Assembly (NCBI GenBank): GCA_964432595.1
Contig: CAYSOF010000003.1
Coordinates: forward strand, 124,001-188,000
Length of the DNA stretch: 64,000 bases
DNA from: DASYLJ01 sp964432595
GTDB taxonomy: Bacteria; Desulfobacterota; Binatia; DP-6
Direction of reading: 5' to 3'
Made by a program: the position numbers and the translations under genes. The notes beneath the pieces were generated by a model. That model saw only the letters and a program-made list of their open reading frames with translations, was not told where the DNA came from and did no database searches. Below are positions 1-9,058 of the stretch, in pieces. The first letter of the stretch is position 1. Each line of letters opens with the position of its first letter.

Positions 1-2
1 GC

Positions 3-320
3 GTCGTCGTCGAACGCGTGGAGCGCGCGCATCACGCACATCCCGCCGATCCGGAGCGGCGCGCGCTGCTCGCGGAAGTCCGCACCTACCCGGACGTCGC
101 GGGGCTGTCTCGGGGCGCATCCTCGAGCGGGGCACCCGTCGCCACGCTGCATCTCCGGCGTGGCGAGGTCGAGCTGCGGCTCTTCACGTTGCTGACGAGC
201 ATCGGGACGCCGCTCGACGTCACCGCGCAAGAGCTCACGCTCGAAGCGTTCTTTCCCGCCGACGAGGCCACCGAGCGGTGGTTCCGGGCGCGCGGTCCCG
301 ACGTTCCGTCGCGTTCCTGA
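3..320 (+). CDS. C-terminal part of XRE-family regulator with MmyB-like ligand-binding domain (cut by window start)
   Basis: The reading frame is open from the first bases, so only the last ~105 residues are seen. They match the end of the MmyB-like ligand-binding domain that follows an XRE helix-turn-helix in many actinobacterial and proteobacterial regulators: LHLRRGEVELRLFTLLTSIG, then the 'ELTLEAFFPADEATERWF' end. The GTG at 18 lies inside the domain and is not the true start. The DNA-binding half lies outside the window, so target and ligand cannot be judged. It ends 56 bases before the TetR gene and reads toward it. Confidence 0.75.
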   Translation, partial: VVVERVERAHHAHPADPERRALLAEVRTYPDVAGLSRGASSSGAPVATLHLRRGEVELRLFTLLTSIGTPLDVTAQELTLEAFFPADEATERWFRARGPDVPSRS

Positions 321-356
321 ACCTCTTTTCCCTTGCCCGCCGCTCGGTGGTCATTG

Positions 357-372
357 TAGTGAGTAGCCACTA
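357..372. promoter_or_regulatory. Palindromic operator candidate in front of the TetR gene
   Basis: TAGTG (357-361) and CACTA (368-372) form an inverted repeat around a 6-base centre, ending 4 bases before the TetR start codon. TetR-family operators are commonly such short dyads of the AGTGA/TCACT kind, so autoregulation is likely. Its closeness to the ATG means bound repressor would block the promoter or transcription start. No clear Shine-Dalgarno lies between it and the ATG. Confidence 0.5.
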
Positions 373-376
373 ACAA

Positions 377-1051
377 ATGCCGATCACCGCGCTCCGACCC
401 CGCGCCGCCCGCGTACCCGCGCCCATGCGTCGCGAGCAGATCCTCGACGCCGCCATCGAGGTCTTCGCGCGCAGCGGCTACCGGGACGCCGGCACGGCCG
501 TGATCGCCGCCCATCTGGGCGTGAGCGAGCCGACGCTGTTCCGCCACTTTCCGACCAAGCGCGCGCTCTACCTGGCGGCGATCGACCGGAGCGGCGAGGT
601 CCTCATGGGCCGTTGGCGCGAGCTGGCCGCGGCCGCGCCGACCGCCCTGGGGGCGCTCTTCGCCGTCGGCGAATGGTACTTCGGAGAGCTCCAGCGCGAC
701 TCGCGGCATCTGCTGCTGCGCTTCCGCTCGTACGGCGAGACGGCGGACGTCGACGTCGCCGACTGCGTACGACGTCACTTCGTCACGGTGTTCGAGTTCG
801 TGCTCGAGCTCTTCACCCGCGCCCGCGACGACGGCCAGTTGGCAACCGGCGATCCGCGCGCGCACGCGTGGCTGTTCATGGCGATCGGCGGGCTGCTCGA
901 CACGACGCAGATCCTCGGTCTGCGCGACATGCTCCCCCTCGACGAGATGCCGCCGATCATGCAGCTCGCGATGCCGCCGGTCGCGGCATCGCCGTCCCGC
1001 CGCCGCGGACCCCGCGGTCGTGCCACCACTCGACGGAGAACCTCCCGATGA
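377..1051 (+). CDS. TetR/AcrR family transcriptional regulator
   Basis: 224 residues, the usual TetR size. The N-terminal helix-turn-helix spans about residues 17-64 (REQILDAAIEVFARSGY ... VSEPTLFRHFPTKRALYLAA), followed by an all-helical ligand domain. The first ~16 residues are a proline/arginine extension; an ATG at 425 just before the domain is an alternative start. The stop overlaps the ATG of the next gene (ATGA at 1048-1051), so the two are probably translated together and the regulator may control the secreted protein as well as itself. Ligand unknown. Confidence 0.9.
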   Translation: MPITALRPRAARVPAPMRREQILDAAIEVFARSGYRDAGTAVIAAHLGVSEPTLFRHFPTKRALYLAAIDRSGEVLMGRWRELAAAAPTALGALFAVGEWYFGELQRDSRHLLLRFRSYGETADVDVADCVRRHFVTVFEFVLELFTRARDDGQLATGDPRAHAWLFMAIGGLLDTTQILGLRDMLPLDEMPPIMQLAMPPVAASPSRRRGPRGRATTRRRTSR

Positions 1052-2376
1052 CCTGTCGCCTCTTCGCTCTCCTCACGCTCGCCCTGCCGGCGCTCGTCGC
1101 CGCCGGCGACTTCAGCCTGCTCACCGTCGGCAAGGTGGCGAGCTTCAAGAACGCAGGCGACGTCGCCCGCAACGGCGGCGTCGTGCGGATCGGCCGCGAT
1201 CCGAACCTCCGGACGCCGATCGATCCGCGCTGCCCGACCGCGACCAGGGCGCAGATTCTGTCGTATCCGCAGGCGCTCCAGCGGATCGCCACCAATCTCG
1301 ACGTCGCACTCGACTGCACGAAGTGGAAGGCGAAGGGCAAAGGCTACGAGTACAGCGATTCGAGCGGAACGGTGCGAAAGATCCACTACGGACCCGACGG
1401 CGTCCGCATCGTGGTGAAGGGCGCCGACTTCGCGCCGATCGCCGGACCGGTCGGGTACCTGGAAGCGAACCTCGTGGTCGGCGACACGCCGCTGCGCGCG
1501 CGCTTCCACGTCTTCGCGCGAAACGACGCGACGAAGATCGCGACGCGCCGTCCGTCGCCCGCGGCTGCGGCGGGCGAGGCCGGGTTCTGGGAGGCGATCG
1601 TCGGCCTCGACGACTCGGAGGCGCATCAGCAGGACACGATCGCGCTCCTCCAGAAGGCGTCGAAGAACGACCGCCGCGACGGCCGCTCGCCGTTCCTCCT
1701 CGGCATGATCCATCTCTATCGGTTCGGGCAGATGATCACCGACTACGACAGCGTGTCGGACGCCGCGGAGGCGGAGCTGGTGTCGTCGAACCAGTGGTTC
1801 GCGAAGGCGTTGCCGCTGCTGTGGGACGGCCAGCGCGGCGACTCACGCGTCCCGGGCTTCGTCGCCGCGGGCGAGTACGTCCTCGGCGTCGTGCAGGGTG
1901 ACGCGGCGCTCCGCGCGAAGGGGCTGGCCGGGCTCGCGGCGGCCGTCGAGGTGAACGCGTTCTTCAACGTCTTCGACTACATCACCGTGATCCAGGTGGC
2001 GCGCGCCGGCACGCCCGAGTTCCAGCAGGCGTTCGAGGCGGTGTCGGCGTACCTGAGCGATCCGGCGACACTCTCGTGCGTCGTCTCGCAGCCCGAGCTC
2101 TGTGCCAACGAGGGCTTCGCGGCGAGCAACCTGTCCGGCTCGCTCATCGTGTTCGGCGACGTGTACGCGAAGGCGGGCGACGTCGCGCAGGCAACGCAGT
2201 GGTACTCGCTCGCCAGCGGCCTCACCGATCCGAGCTACCCGTTCAAGGATCTCGTGCAGTCGCGCGTCGCCAACGTGGCCGCGCGCGTCGCGGCGTATCA
2301 GGATGATGATCCGTCGAACGATCCGCAGGTCGTGGGGCTCGGGGCGGAGAACTGCGCGGTCTGTCACGTGCGGTGA
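1048..2376 (+). CDS. Secreted protein of unknown function ending in one CxxCH haem-type motif
   Basis: 442 residues. A Sec signal peptide (MTCRLFALLTLALPALVAAG) precedes a mature domain with no family I recognise. The second half (about residues 190-420) is helical and TPR-like in texture, and the chain ends CAVCHV, a single c-type haem-binding motif four residues from the C-terminus. The start is the ATG overlapping the TetR stop, which also gives the clean signal peptide. A haem role would fit a genome that carries ccm genes, but this is inference from one motif. A decayed second copy of this gene lies near 22.2-22.4 kb. Confidence 0.75.
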   Translation: MTCRLFALLTLALPALVAAGDFSLLTVGKVASFKNAGDVARNGGVVRIGRDPNLRTPIDPRCPTATRAQILSYPQALQRIATNLDVALDCTKWKAKGKGYEYSDSSGTVRKIHYGPDGVRIVVKGADFAPIAGPVGYLEANLVVGDTPLRARFHVFARNDATKIATRRPSPAAAAGEAGFWEAIVGLDDSEAHQQDTIALLQKASKNDRRDGRSPFLLGMIHLYRFGQMITDYDSVSDAAEAELVSSNQWFAKALPLLWDGQRGDSRVPGFVAAGEYVLGVVQGDAALRAKGLAGLAAAVEVNAFFNVFDYITVIQVARAGTPEFQQAFEAVSAYLSDPATLSCVVSQPELCANEGFAASNLSGSLIVFGDVYAKAGDVAQATQWYSLASGLTDPSYPFKDLVQSRVANVAARVAAYQDDDPSNDPQVVGLGAENCAVCHVR

Positions 2377-2465
2377 GCGGTGGGGCAGCTTTTGTCTGCG
2401 CATCAGTTGTGCGCGCGTGCGAGTCACGGGATCGTTTAGCCGTGTACGTAGCTCCTGAGTCGTGC

Positions 2466-2660
2466 GCGAGACAATCTCCTGCCCGCTGAGTCGCTGCGCC
2501 CGCAGCTTGCCGATCCAGCGCTCGGGGCGCGGTCGCGTCCGATGTGGGCAATGATGCGACGCGGAGCTGCGATCTTCCAAGCCGTTCGCCGCGTCGGCGC
2601 GGTAGCGTGCCAACCACTTGAAGCCGGTGCGCACACCCACGCCGCCATGCCGCTCTAGAG
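2466..2660 (-). pseudogene. Relic of an IS481-type transposase N-terminus
   Basis: Read leftward from about 2650 the frame gives GVRTGFKWLARYRADAANGL, then EDRSSASHHCPHRT and RLSGQEI. This matches the helix-turn-helix start of IS481-family transposases (V-KWLARYR-EG--GL-DRSSRPH-SP-RT ... R-TG--IA). It has no start codon in place and no catalytic DDE region follows, so only the first ~65 codons survive. The rest of the gap 2377-2821 holds no gene I can support, and I could not define terminal inverted repeats. Confidence 0.55.
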
Positions 2661-2821
2661 TCGGGTGGTGTCCTCGAGCGCACGGGTGAACAGACCGGAC
2701 GTCTCCATTCGCCCTCACCCAACCCGGCAAAGTACGGGGTGAAGCAACCGCGCCTGTCGGGCCGACGCTGCCTCCATTGCCCGCCGCGTCGTGGCGGTGC
2801 CGACGCGACACCCCTGCGCAG

Positions 2822-3385
2822 CTAGTCCGCCTGGAAAACCAGAAACGAGAAGTTGTCCTGCACGATCGCTCCGGTCGCGTCGTAGATGCGTACTCCCAGG
2901 TCACCTCCCGGAGCGCTCGCCGTGGTCGCCGTTCTTGCCGTGGCACTGATCGGGGTCACGACGGTCGTATGACTACTCGTCGAATAAGCGACGCCGAGAA
3001 CCGTGATGCGATAGGCGTCGAGCTCCTGGTCGAAGTACGCGAAGACATTGTCAGTTCCGCTCGCCACCGATCCGTCCGCGTCGATGACCCCGAAGGCCAC
3101 GGGAACCTGCGCGGAATCGACGGATTCTCCGTCTTCGCCGTCCTCTCCGTCGTCTCCGTCTAGGCCATCCTGCCCTCTGGGGCCGGGAGGCCCTGCTGGA
3201 CCCCGGAGCCCTGCATTCGTAGGTGTTACCGTCGTCTCCTTTTTGCGACACTCAGTGCGCAGGAACACTGCCCCTGACTTTTTGGCGCAGAGCACGTCCG
3301 CTGCTGCTGGTGCAGCAATGAGTAGGCACGTCACCGCCAGGACGACGTCGAGCGTGAGTTCGCGCATACGCCGTCGAGGTAACAT
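2822..3385 (-). CDS. Secreted protein with a short collagen-like repeat
   Basis: 187 residues from the ATG at 3385; an ATG six codons later is possible. A signal peptide with hydrophobic core (DVVLAVTCLLIAAPAAADVL) is followed by a cysteine pair, then about nine Gly-X-Y triplets (GPAGPPGPRGQDGLDGDDG and on), then a beta-rich ~100-residue C-terminal domain of unknown type. Collagen-like stalks in bacterial secreted proteins usually trimerise and present a C-terminal head. It lies 149 bases downstream of the oxoamine synthase gene on the same strand and may be a separate unit. No convincing ribosome site is visible. Confidence 0.75.
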   Translation of the reverse strand: MLPRRRMRELTLDVVLAVTCLLIAAPAAADVLCAKKSGAVFLRTECRKKETTVTPTNAGLRGPAGPPGPRGQDGLDGDDGEDGEDGESVDSAQVPVAFGVIDADGSVASGTDNVFAYFDQELDAYRITVLGVAYSTSSHTTVVTPISATARTATTASAPGGDLGVRIYDATGAIVQDNFSFLVFQAD

Positions 3386-3534
3386 GGCGCCAATCGTCGG
3401 ATCAGGACCCCGTGTGCGCTTTGACACATGTCCGGCCACCCTGATCGCACCGGTGCACATACAGGCGAGGAGCTGGAAGCTCGGCGTCCCGGGGCGCGGA
3501 CACGGGAGGCCGGACGAGGGCATTCCTCCGCCGC

Positions 3535-4833
3535 TCATGACGCGCCACTCGTAGCGTCCTTTTGCTGACGCGCCGCCGACACGACGAATGCGATGTGCTC
3601 CGCCGCCGCACGAAGATCCTCGCGGTCGTGCGCAGCGGAGAGGCAGCAGCGGAGCCGCTCCGTCCCTCGAGCCACCCCAGGCGCCAGAATCGGCGCCACA
3701 TAGACCCCGAGTTCCAAGAGCCGTTCGGCCGCGGCTAGCGTTCCTTCGGCCGTACCGATGCGAATTGGCAGGATAGCCGAGGCCCAGTCAGGGCTCACCA
3801 ACATGCCCTTGTCAGACAGTGCCTCACAGAACGACCTGACGTTGTCGTGAAGGCGCGCAACCCGTTCCGGCTCCCTATCGAGAATCTCCAGGGCGCACAG
3901 AGCGGCCGCCACATCCGCGGGCGGAAGCGAGGCAGAGAACACGGTCGCGTGGGCGGAGTACCTCAACACGCGCACGATCTCAGCGTCCGCGGCGACGAAG
4001 CCACCGATCGATGGGATTGCCTTACTCAACGTACCTATCCGAAGGTCGATCGCTCTCGGTGGCAAGTCGAAGTGCTCGACGAGACCGCGACCACGTTCAC
4101 CCATCACACCGAACGAGTGTGCCTCGTCGACGAGGAGGAACGCGTCGTGACGACGCACGACGTCGATGATCGCGGGAAGCGGCGCGACGTCGCCATCCAT
4201 CGAGTAGACGCCATCGACGACCACGAGGCGCCGCCGAACGGCTGAGGTTTGCCGAAGCACGAACTCGAGGTGTTCGATATCGTTGTGCCGAAACCGTCGC
4301 AGACCTGCTTGCGAAAGGCGAACGCCATCGTAGACCGATTGATGCGCGAGCCGATCCACGATGATCACGTCGCGACCCCCGAACAGTGTCGCGATCGTCG
4401 ATACATTGGCGACGTATCCACTCGGGTACGTCATCGATGCCTCGCTCCCGCAGAATTCAGCCACCTGTTGCTCGAGACGCGCGTGCAGCTCCGTCGTGCC
4501 GCAGAGGACACGGGGACCACCCATCTGTGTGCCGAAGCGCGCCAGCGCGTCCTGTGCGGCGGCGATGACACGTCCGTCCTTGGCCAGCCCCAGGTATCCG
4601 TAAGCAGCGAGGTTCAACACCCTGCGCGAGCGTTCGCGGTCTACGTACTCGTCCCGTCCTGGCTCGCCGATACTCGCCCATTCGGAATCCAACCGTTGGA
4701 CCTTGCGCTCGAACAGACGCCCACCGCCGGTCTCCAACCGGAAGGTCAGATCTTGCAGCGCCCCCCGGAGCCGCGGTGAGGTATCGACGAGCCGGCTATC
4801 GGCTCTTCGTCGTGGTCCGGGTCCGTCAGTCAT
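3535..4833 (-). CDS. PLP-dependent alpha-oxoamine synthase (AONS/KBL/SPT/CqsA-like)
   Basis: 432 residues, fold-type I aminotransferase family that condenses an amino acid with an acyl-CoA or acyl-ACP with loss of CO2. Visible hallmarks: substrate-loop CGTTELHARLE (~111), YPSGYVANVS (~136), VDEAHSFGVMG (~235) and the lysine that binds PLP in GTLSKAIPSIGGF (Lys ~271). The start was chosen as the ATG at 4833, which overlaps the permease stop by 8 bases; a longer open frame upstream lies inside the permease gene. BioF, Kbl, serine palmitoyltransferase and autoinducer synthase CqsA share these motifs, so the product is open. Its position as last gene of a PadR-ABC exporter operon suggests it makes the exported lipid or signal. 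Confidence 0.88.
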   Translation of the reverse strand: MTDGPGPRRRADSRLVDTSPRLRGALQDLTFRLETGGGRLFERKVQRLDSEWASIGEPGRDEYVDRERSRRVLNLAAYGYLGLAKDGRVIAAAQDALARFGTQMGGPRVLCGTTELHARLEQQVAEFCGSEASMTYPSGYVANVSTIATLFGGRDVIIVDRLAHQSVYDGVRLSQAGLRRFRHNDIEHLEFVLRQTSAVRRRLVVVDGVYSMDGDVAPLPAIIDVVRRHDAFLLVDEAHSFGVMGERGRGLVEHFDLPPRAIDLRIGTLSKAIPSIGGFVAADAEIVRVLRYSAHATVFSASLPPADVAAALCALEILDREPERVARLHDNVRSFCEALSDKGMLVSPDWASAILPIRIGTAEGTLAAAERLLELGVYVAPILAPGVARGTERLRCCLSAAHDREDLRAAAEHIAFVVSAARQQKDATSGAS

Positions 4834-7432
4834 TTCGGAGCACTGTCGCCACCGGCAGGTGGGAAGCACGCCACGACGGCGCGAGTGAGCCAATGATGCA
4901 CAGAAGCAGCGTGAGGATGGCGATGATGAGGACCTCCATCACTGGAAGGTGAAAGTTCACCTGCCATCCGAGCATGGCCGGGAATTGCACCTTCACCCAG
5001 AACAGCCCGAGTGCGAGTCCGACTCCCGCGGCGAGCGCCAATCCTAGGACACCAACGGCTCCCCCCTCGAGCAACAGGAGCCCGAAGATGTGCGCACGGC
5101 GGAGCCCGACTGCGCGGAGCATGCCGAATTCGCGAAGCCTCTCGACGACGGTCGTCGCCAGCGTGTCGCCGATACCGAACATCACGAGTACGAGCGCGAT
5201 GAAGACCATCACGTAGACGGCGGCGAAGGCTTGTCGCGCGATACTTGCAAAATACTCCACGAGCGCGGAGCTGCTCATGACCTGCATGCGCCGCTTTTCG
5301 CCAATCTCCCGGCGGATCGCCTCCTCTACGGTCGCCCGATCTGCGCCCGGCAGCACGTTCACGTAGCTCAAGTAGATCAGCGGATCGTTCCAGCGTTTCT
5401 CGTAGAGCTTGCGCGTCATCAGGATCGCGTCTTCCGCGGTGCCGCTCGTAATGGCAGCCACCCGCCTTTCCACGATCCCGGTCGGAGATTTCATTCGAAG
5501 CAGATCGCCTGCCTTCGTTCCGCGCTTGTATGCGAAACTGCTGGAGACCATGACGGCGCGGCCACGTTCGACGTCCTTCAGCGGCTGCCCACCACTCGAC
5601 GACTCGATGGGCCACCCGTTGATCCGTCCGGAAGCGAAGCATCCGCGGTCGCAGGCATCGATGACCGATGTTCCCCCGTCGTACTCGACATCTCTCGCCT
5701 GATTGCCGACGACGGTCTCGACACCTGGTACGTTTCTCAGGGCTTCCAGCACATCCGTACCCGTCGGTGCCCATCGGTATCCTCCGGCCGTCTCCGCCGA
5801 CGCCACGACGAGGTCCGACACGAAGCGACGGGATAGCTGCTCGACCAGGGTCCGCTCGAGGCTGTTGCTGAGGATTGCGAACATCAAGACCGATCCGACA
5901 CCAACGCCAAGAGCTGCGACCATCGGTGCCAGTCGTCGAGTGTGTGTCTCCATCTCGTCGACCGCGAAACTTCCGATGCGGCCAAACAGCACACCCCATA
6001 CCGAGCGGAGAATGCCGCCGCTGCGGCTGAGCAGGGGCAGCGCCAACACATACCCCCCGAGGGCGATCACGACCGTCGTGACGTGCCCGAGCGCCGCGAT
6101 GCCCCACGCGAGTTGCACCACGATGAGCACGCACGCACAGACCGCAACCAGGAGTCCTACGCGCAAGCCGCCTGCCGGATCCTCGACGACGGCGTGCCGC
6201 CCCTTCAGTCGCATGACGCTGGCCGGATGGATCCTAGCCAGTCGGAGTGCAGGAGCTGCGGCCGCCAAAACAGCGGTGCCGACCCCCATCAGCATGCCAC
6301 TACCCACGGCACCCCAGTCGAACGACAGGGTCGGAATCGGGATCGGAAGCCTGAAGTTGAGTGCCGTGGAGGCTGCCAACGCCGGAAGCACGAAACGCGA
6401 TAGCACGACGCCCAAGACCACACCGATCAGCCCGCCGACGGCCCCCAAGAGGACCGCCTCTTTCAGGAGCTCGACGAATACCGCCGAACGGCGCAGGCCC
6501 ACGGCTCGCATCAGGCCAATCTCGAACGCCCGCGCTTCGAAGATTGCCCGCAGTCGACTGTAGCATACGACGGCGCCTGCCAAGATTCCGATGAGCCCAA
6601 AGGACGTGAGCATCGTCTGAAACCCGCCGATCGTACGCCGAAACACGACCTTCTGAATTCCGGGCTCCTCCACGCGAAGCCCTGGGGGCAACGTCGCCGC
6701 GACTCTCGCTTGCACGTCCGCCACGTCGGCATCACCCCGAACTACGAGGTCCAGGCGACTCACCTGGCCCTCGGCCGCGAATGCTAGCTGCGCCGCGTAG
6801 AGGTCCATGACGACCAGCCTGCCGCCCAGCGCACCCGCCAACCCGTCAGGGTCGACGAGCCCGTGCACCTTGAACGTCTTCACCCCCGTCGGTGTGATGA
6901 GCGACACGGCGTCACCGACCGCTATGTGTCGGCGCTCAGCGTACTCTCGCCCGAGAATCACCGCGCTCGTGTCGTTGAGGAATTCGAGCTCGTCCCGAAC
7001 GACGTCGCCTTTGCCTCGCGCATGGTAGACCCGGATCATGCGATCGTTCGTCAGGTCGATCCCGTGAAGTGTGAGAAGCTCGCCGGAGCCGTCGTCCGGG
7101 AACGTGACTCCCGTGAGGAGCGGCACCGCAATCTCCACGCCAGGAACGTCCGCTACGCTCCGGACCGCCTCGCGACTGAACGTCACTCCCTCCCCGCCCG
7201 TCACGGTCAAATTGGCCCGACCTGCGACGCTGTCGAGCACCCCCACGAACGACTGTAGCACCGCGCTGTTCGAGGCGAGGATGGCGACGGCAAGCGCCAC
7301 CCCGACAGCGATCGTCAACACGCTCAACAGGACCCGACCGACTACGAACCGCGCGTGCTCGAACGCCATCCGAAAGGACAGCAAGACCCCCCAAGCCCAC
7401 GGCTTGCGAGTCACCTCTGCCTCCGCAGACAT
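4826..7432 (-). CDS. ABC transporter permease with two FtsX domains (MacB/LolCE-like)
   Basis: 868 residues. One N-terminal membrane helix (VVGRVLLSVLTIAVGVALAV) is followed by a MacB-type periplasmic domain. A first FtsX three-helix block has its cytoplasmic loop near 'EIGLMRAVGLRRSAVF'. Then comes a linker with four helices, a second periplasmic domain and a second FtsX block with 'EFGMLRAVGLRRAHIF'. This is the fused two-FtsX layout of exporters acting on lipids, lipoproteins or peptides at the outer face of the inner membrane. The ATG at 7432 shares its A with the ATPase stop (TGATG); a GTG one codon earlier is possible. The 3' end overlaps the next gene by 8 bases. Confidence 0.9.
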   Translation of the reverse strand: MSAEAEVTRKPWAWGVLLSFRMAFEHARFVVGRVLLSVLTIAVGVALAVAILASNSAVLQSFVGVLDSVAGRANLTVTGGEGVTFSREAVRSVADVPGVEIAVPLLTGVTFPDDGSGELLTLHGIDLTNDRMIRVYHARGKGDVVRDELEFLNDTSAVILGREYAERRHIAVGDAVSLITPTGVKTFKVHGLVDPDGLAGALGGRLVVMDLYAAQLAFAAEGQVSRLDLVVRGDADVADVQARVAATLPPGLRVEEPGIQKVVFRRTIGGFQTMLTSFGLIGILAGAVVCYSRLRAIFEARAFEIGLMRAVGLRRSAVFVELLKEAVLLGAVGGLIGVVLGVVLSRFVLPALAASTALNFRLPIPIPTLSFDWGAVGSGMLMGVGTAVLAAAAPALRLARIHPASVMRLKGRHAVVEDPAGGLRVGLLVAVCACVLIVVQLAWGIAALGHVTTVVIALGGYVLALPLLSRSGGILRSVWGVLFGRIGSFAVDEMETHTRRLAPMVAALGVGVGSVLMFAILSNSLERTLVEQLSRRFVSDLVVASAETAGGYRWAPTGTDVLEALRNVPGVETVVGNQARDVEYDGGTSVIDACDRGCFASGRINGWPIESSSGGQPLKDVERGRAVMVSSSFAYKRGTKAGDLLRMKSPTGIVERRVAAITSGTAEDAILMTRKLYEKRWNDPLIYLSYVNVLPGADRATVEEAIRREIGEKRRMQVMSSSALVEYFASIARQAFAAVYVMVFIALVLVMFGIGDTLATTVVERLREFGMLRAVGLRRAHIFGLLLLEGGAVGVLGLALAAGVGLALGLFWVKVQFPAMLGWQVNFHLPVMEVLIIAILTLLLCIIGSLAPSWRASHLPVATVLRND

Positions 7433-8172
7433 CACCGCTGCCTCTCGCGAGTTCGCCGCTCGTCCGGTGGCACCCGAACATCGCTCACGATCCGGCCGTC
7501 ACGCAGTTCGAGAGACCGATCGCCGTACGCGGCAGCGAACAGGTTGTGAGTAACCATCACGATCGTCACGCCACGCTCTTGGTTGAGCTCTCGCAGCAGA
7601 TCCAAGATGAGACGACCCGTCGAAGAATCGAGATTCCCGGTAGGCTCGTCGGCCAGCACGATCGACGGATTGGTCGCAATGGCGCGGGCAATGGCGACCC
7701 GTTGCTGCTCCCCTCCCGACAGTTCAGCCGGCCGGCGCTCCTCGCGATTCACGACTCCGACACGCGTGAGCGCATCGTGGGTCCGTTCTCGAATCTCTGC
7801 GCTGCGTACTCCTGCGAATCGAAGTGGCCACGCGACATTTTGTTCGACGCTGAAGGCCGGGATGAGGTTGAAGGACTGAAACACCAGCCCGATTCGCCGG
7901 AGCCGCAGATCGGCGAGCCGATGATCAGGGAATCTATCGAGACGCTCCCCGTCCACGACGACATGGCCCTGGTCGGGCATGTCCAGACCGGACAGGAGGA
8001 AGAGGAGAGTGGTCTTTCCGGACCCGCTCGGGCCCATCACAGCCACGAACTCACCCCGGGCGACTCCCAGGGACACATTGTCCAACGCCGTCCCGCGCCC
8101 CTCCCCGACGCCGTAGCTCTTCGTTACGCCGACCATCTCTAGCGCATACGTCGCCTGCTCTCCGCTAGTCAT
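7432..8172 (-). CDS. ABC transporter ATP-binding protein (LolD/MacB type)
   Basis: 246 residues from the ATG at 8172. Walker A GPSGSGKTT, Q-loop FQSFNL, signature LSGGEQQRVAIARAI, Walker B IVLADEPTGNLDS and H-loop VTHN are all present, so it should be active. The start at 8172 has a GGGGAG ribosome site 8 bases upstream and overlaps the PadR stop as ATGACTAG; the ATG seven codons earlier has no such site. LolD/MacB-type ATPases pair with FtsX-fold permeases, here the next gene, and drive mechanotransmission rather than classical transport. Confidence 0.92.
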   Translation of the reverse strand: MTSGEQATYALEMVGVTKSYGVGEGRGTALDNVSLGVARGEFVAVMGPSGSGKTTLLFLLSGLDMPDQGHVVVDGERLDRFPDHRLADLRLRRIGLVFQSFNLIPAFSVEQNVAWPLRFAGVRSAEIRERTHDALTRVGVVNREERRPAELSGGEQQRVAIARAIATNPSIVLADEPTGNLDSSTGRLILDLLRELNQERGVTIVMVTHNLFAAAYGDRSLELRDGRIVSDVRVPPDERRTRERQR

Positions 8173-8713
8173 CGTCGTCTCCCCTGCCGTCATCTTCTTC
8201 GATCATCCGGATTATCTCATCGATCGCTTGGATTTCGGCGGTTAGCTGAACGATGTGCAGCCGCGCGATCAGCGCCGCAGGGTTCAGGGGCTCTCTCGGA
8301 CCACGGCTCTTGTCCGAGAGGACATGATCCCACTCCAGCATGAACCTTTTCAGGTCCAGCCACACTTCGTCGCGGTATCGCTGGAGCATCTGAATCGGCT
8401 CGCCCTTCGGCAGCTCCCGATAGAAGAGCAACCAGACGCTGAGCTCGGTCCGAACGCTCTCAGGGCTCCGCATCCAGGCATCGAACTCCGCGCGACCTTT
8501 TTCAGTGATCTCGTACGGGCGACGGCGGGGATCACCGTTCGCCGGAGCGTCCCGGTCGACGACCAACTCGAGCGTTCGGAGTGATCGAAGGTTCCGGTAG
8601 AAGTTCCCGTGATTGTCGTCGTCGTGGTAGCGCCGGATCTGCAACCACAACGGCCAGCCGTGCAGCAGCTCGCCGCTTCGAAGAAGACCGAGGATCATGT
8701 GCCGGAGGTCCAC
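8165..8713 (-). CDS. PadR family transcriptional regulator
   Basis: 182 residues starting at GTG 8713, with an AAGGA ribosome site six bases upstream; an internal ATG five codons later is the alternative. The winged helix runs over residues ~5-80 (LGLLRSGELLHGWPLWLQI ... RRRPYEITEKGRAEFDAWM), followed by a long helical C-terminal dimerisation region ending in an acidic tail. PadR regulators often sit first in drug- or lipid-exporter operons and repress them until a substrate binds. The overlap with the ATPase gene supports such control here. Confidence 0.88.
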   Translation of the reverse strand: MDLRHMILGLLRSGELLHGWPLWLQIRRYHDDDNHGNFYRNLRSLRTLELVVDRDAPANGDPRRRPYEITEKGRAEFDAWMRSPESVRTELSVWLLFYRELPKGEPIQMLQRYRDEVWLDLKRFMLEWDHVLSDKSRGPREPLNPAALIARLHIVQLTAEIQAIDEIIRMIEEDDGRGDDDD

Positions 8714-8772
8714 GTTGCGTCCTTGCGCGCGGCTGCTTCCAGTTTTCCTGCTACCATGCAGAGACCGTCAAC

Positions 8773-8910
8773 TGTCAAGGAAATGTAAGTTCCTCATGTC
8801 ACATGCGTGCGCCACCACACACGTGTCACTGCATCGAGTCCGACGTCGGCAAGCCGCCCCATCCGACGTCGCGCGCCTTGCCGAGCCCGACTCGTGTCGC
8901 TGCATCGAGT
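8773..8910. promoter_or_regulatory. Divergent control region between PadR operon and Crp/LolA-like operon
   Basis: The 345 bases between 8714 and 9058 hold no gene. They contain, on the minus strand, TTGACA (8778-8773) suited to a -35 box for the PadR operon, although the -10 match is poor. A perfect dyad CATGT-g-ACATG lies at 8795-8805 and an AGGAA/TTCCT dyad at 8778-8794. An 18-base direct repeat with one mismatch lies at 8822-8839 and 8893-8910 (71 bases apart, about seven helical turns). PadR operators are typically ATGT...ACAT dyads, so 8795-8805 is the best candidate site. The spaced direct repeat could bind the Crp/Fnr protein or another dimer. Confidence 0.4.
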
Positions 8911-9058
8911 GCGGCGAACATCGCATGACAGGATTGCGTGCCCGTCCTCTATCAGTCTATCCGCGCGTCATGCACTCACTGCTGACGTCGGCACGCCATC
9001 ACCGAGGACGGGCTCGGCGGTCCCGCACGTCGTCAGCCACGACGAGGGGAGGCAACTG

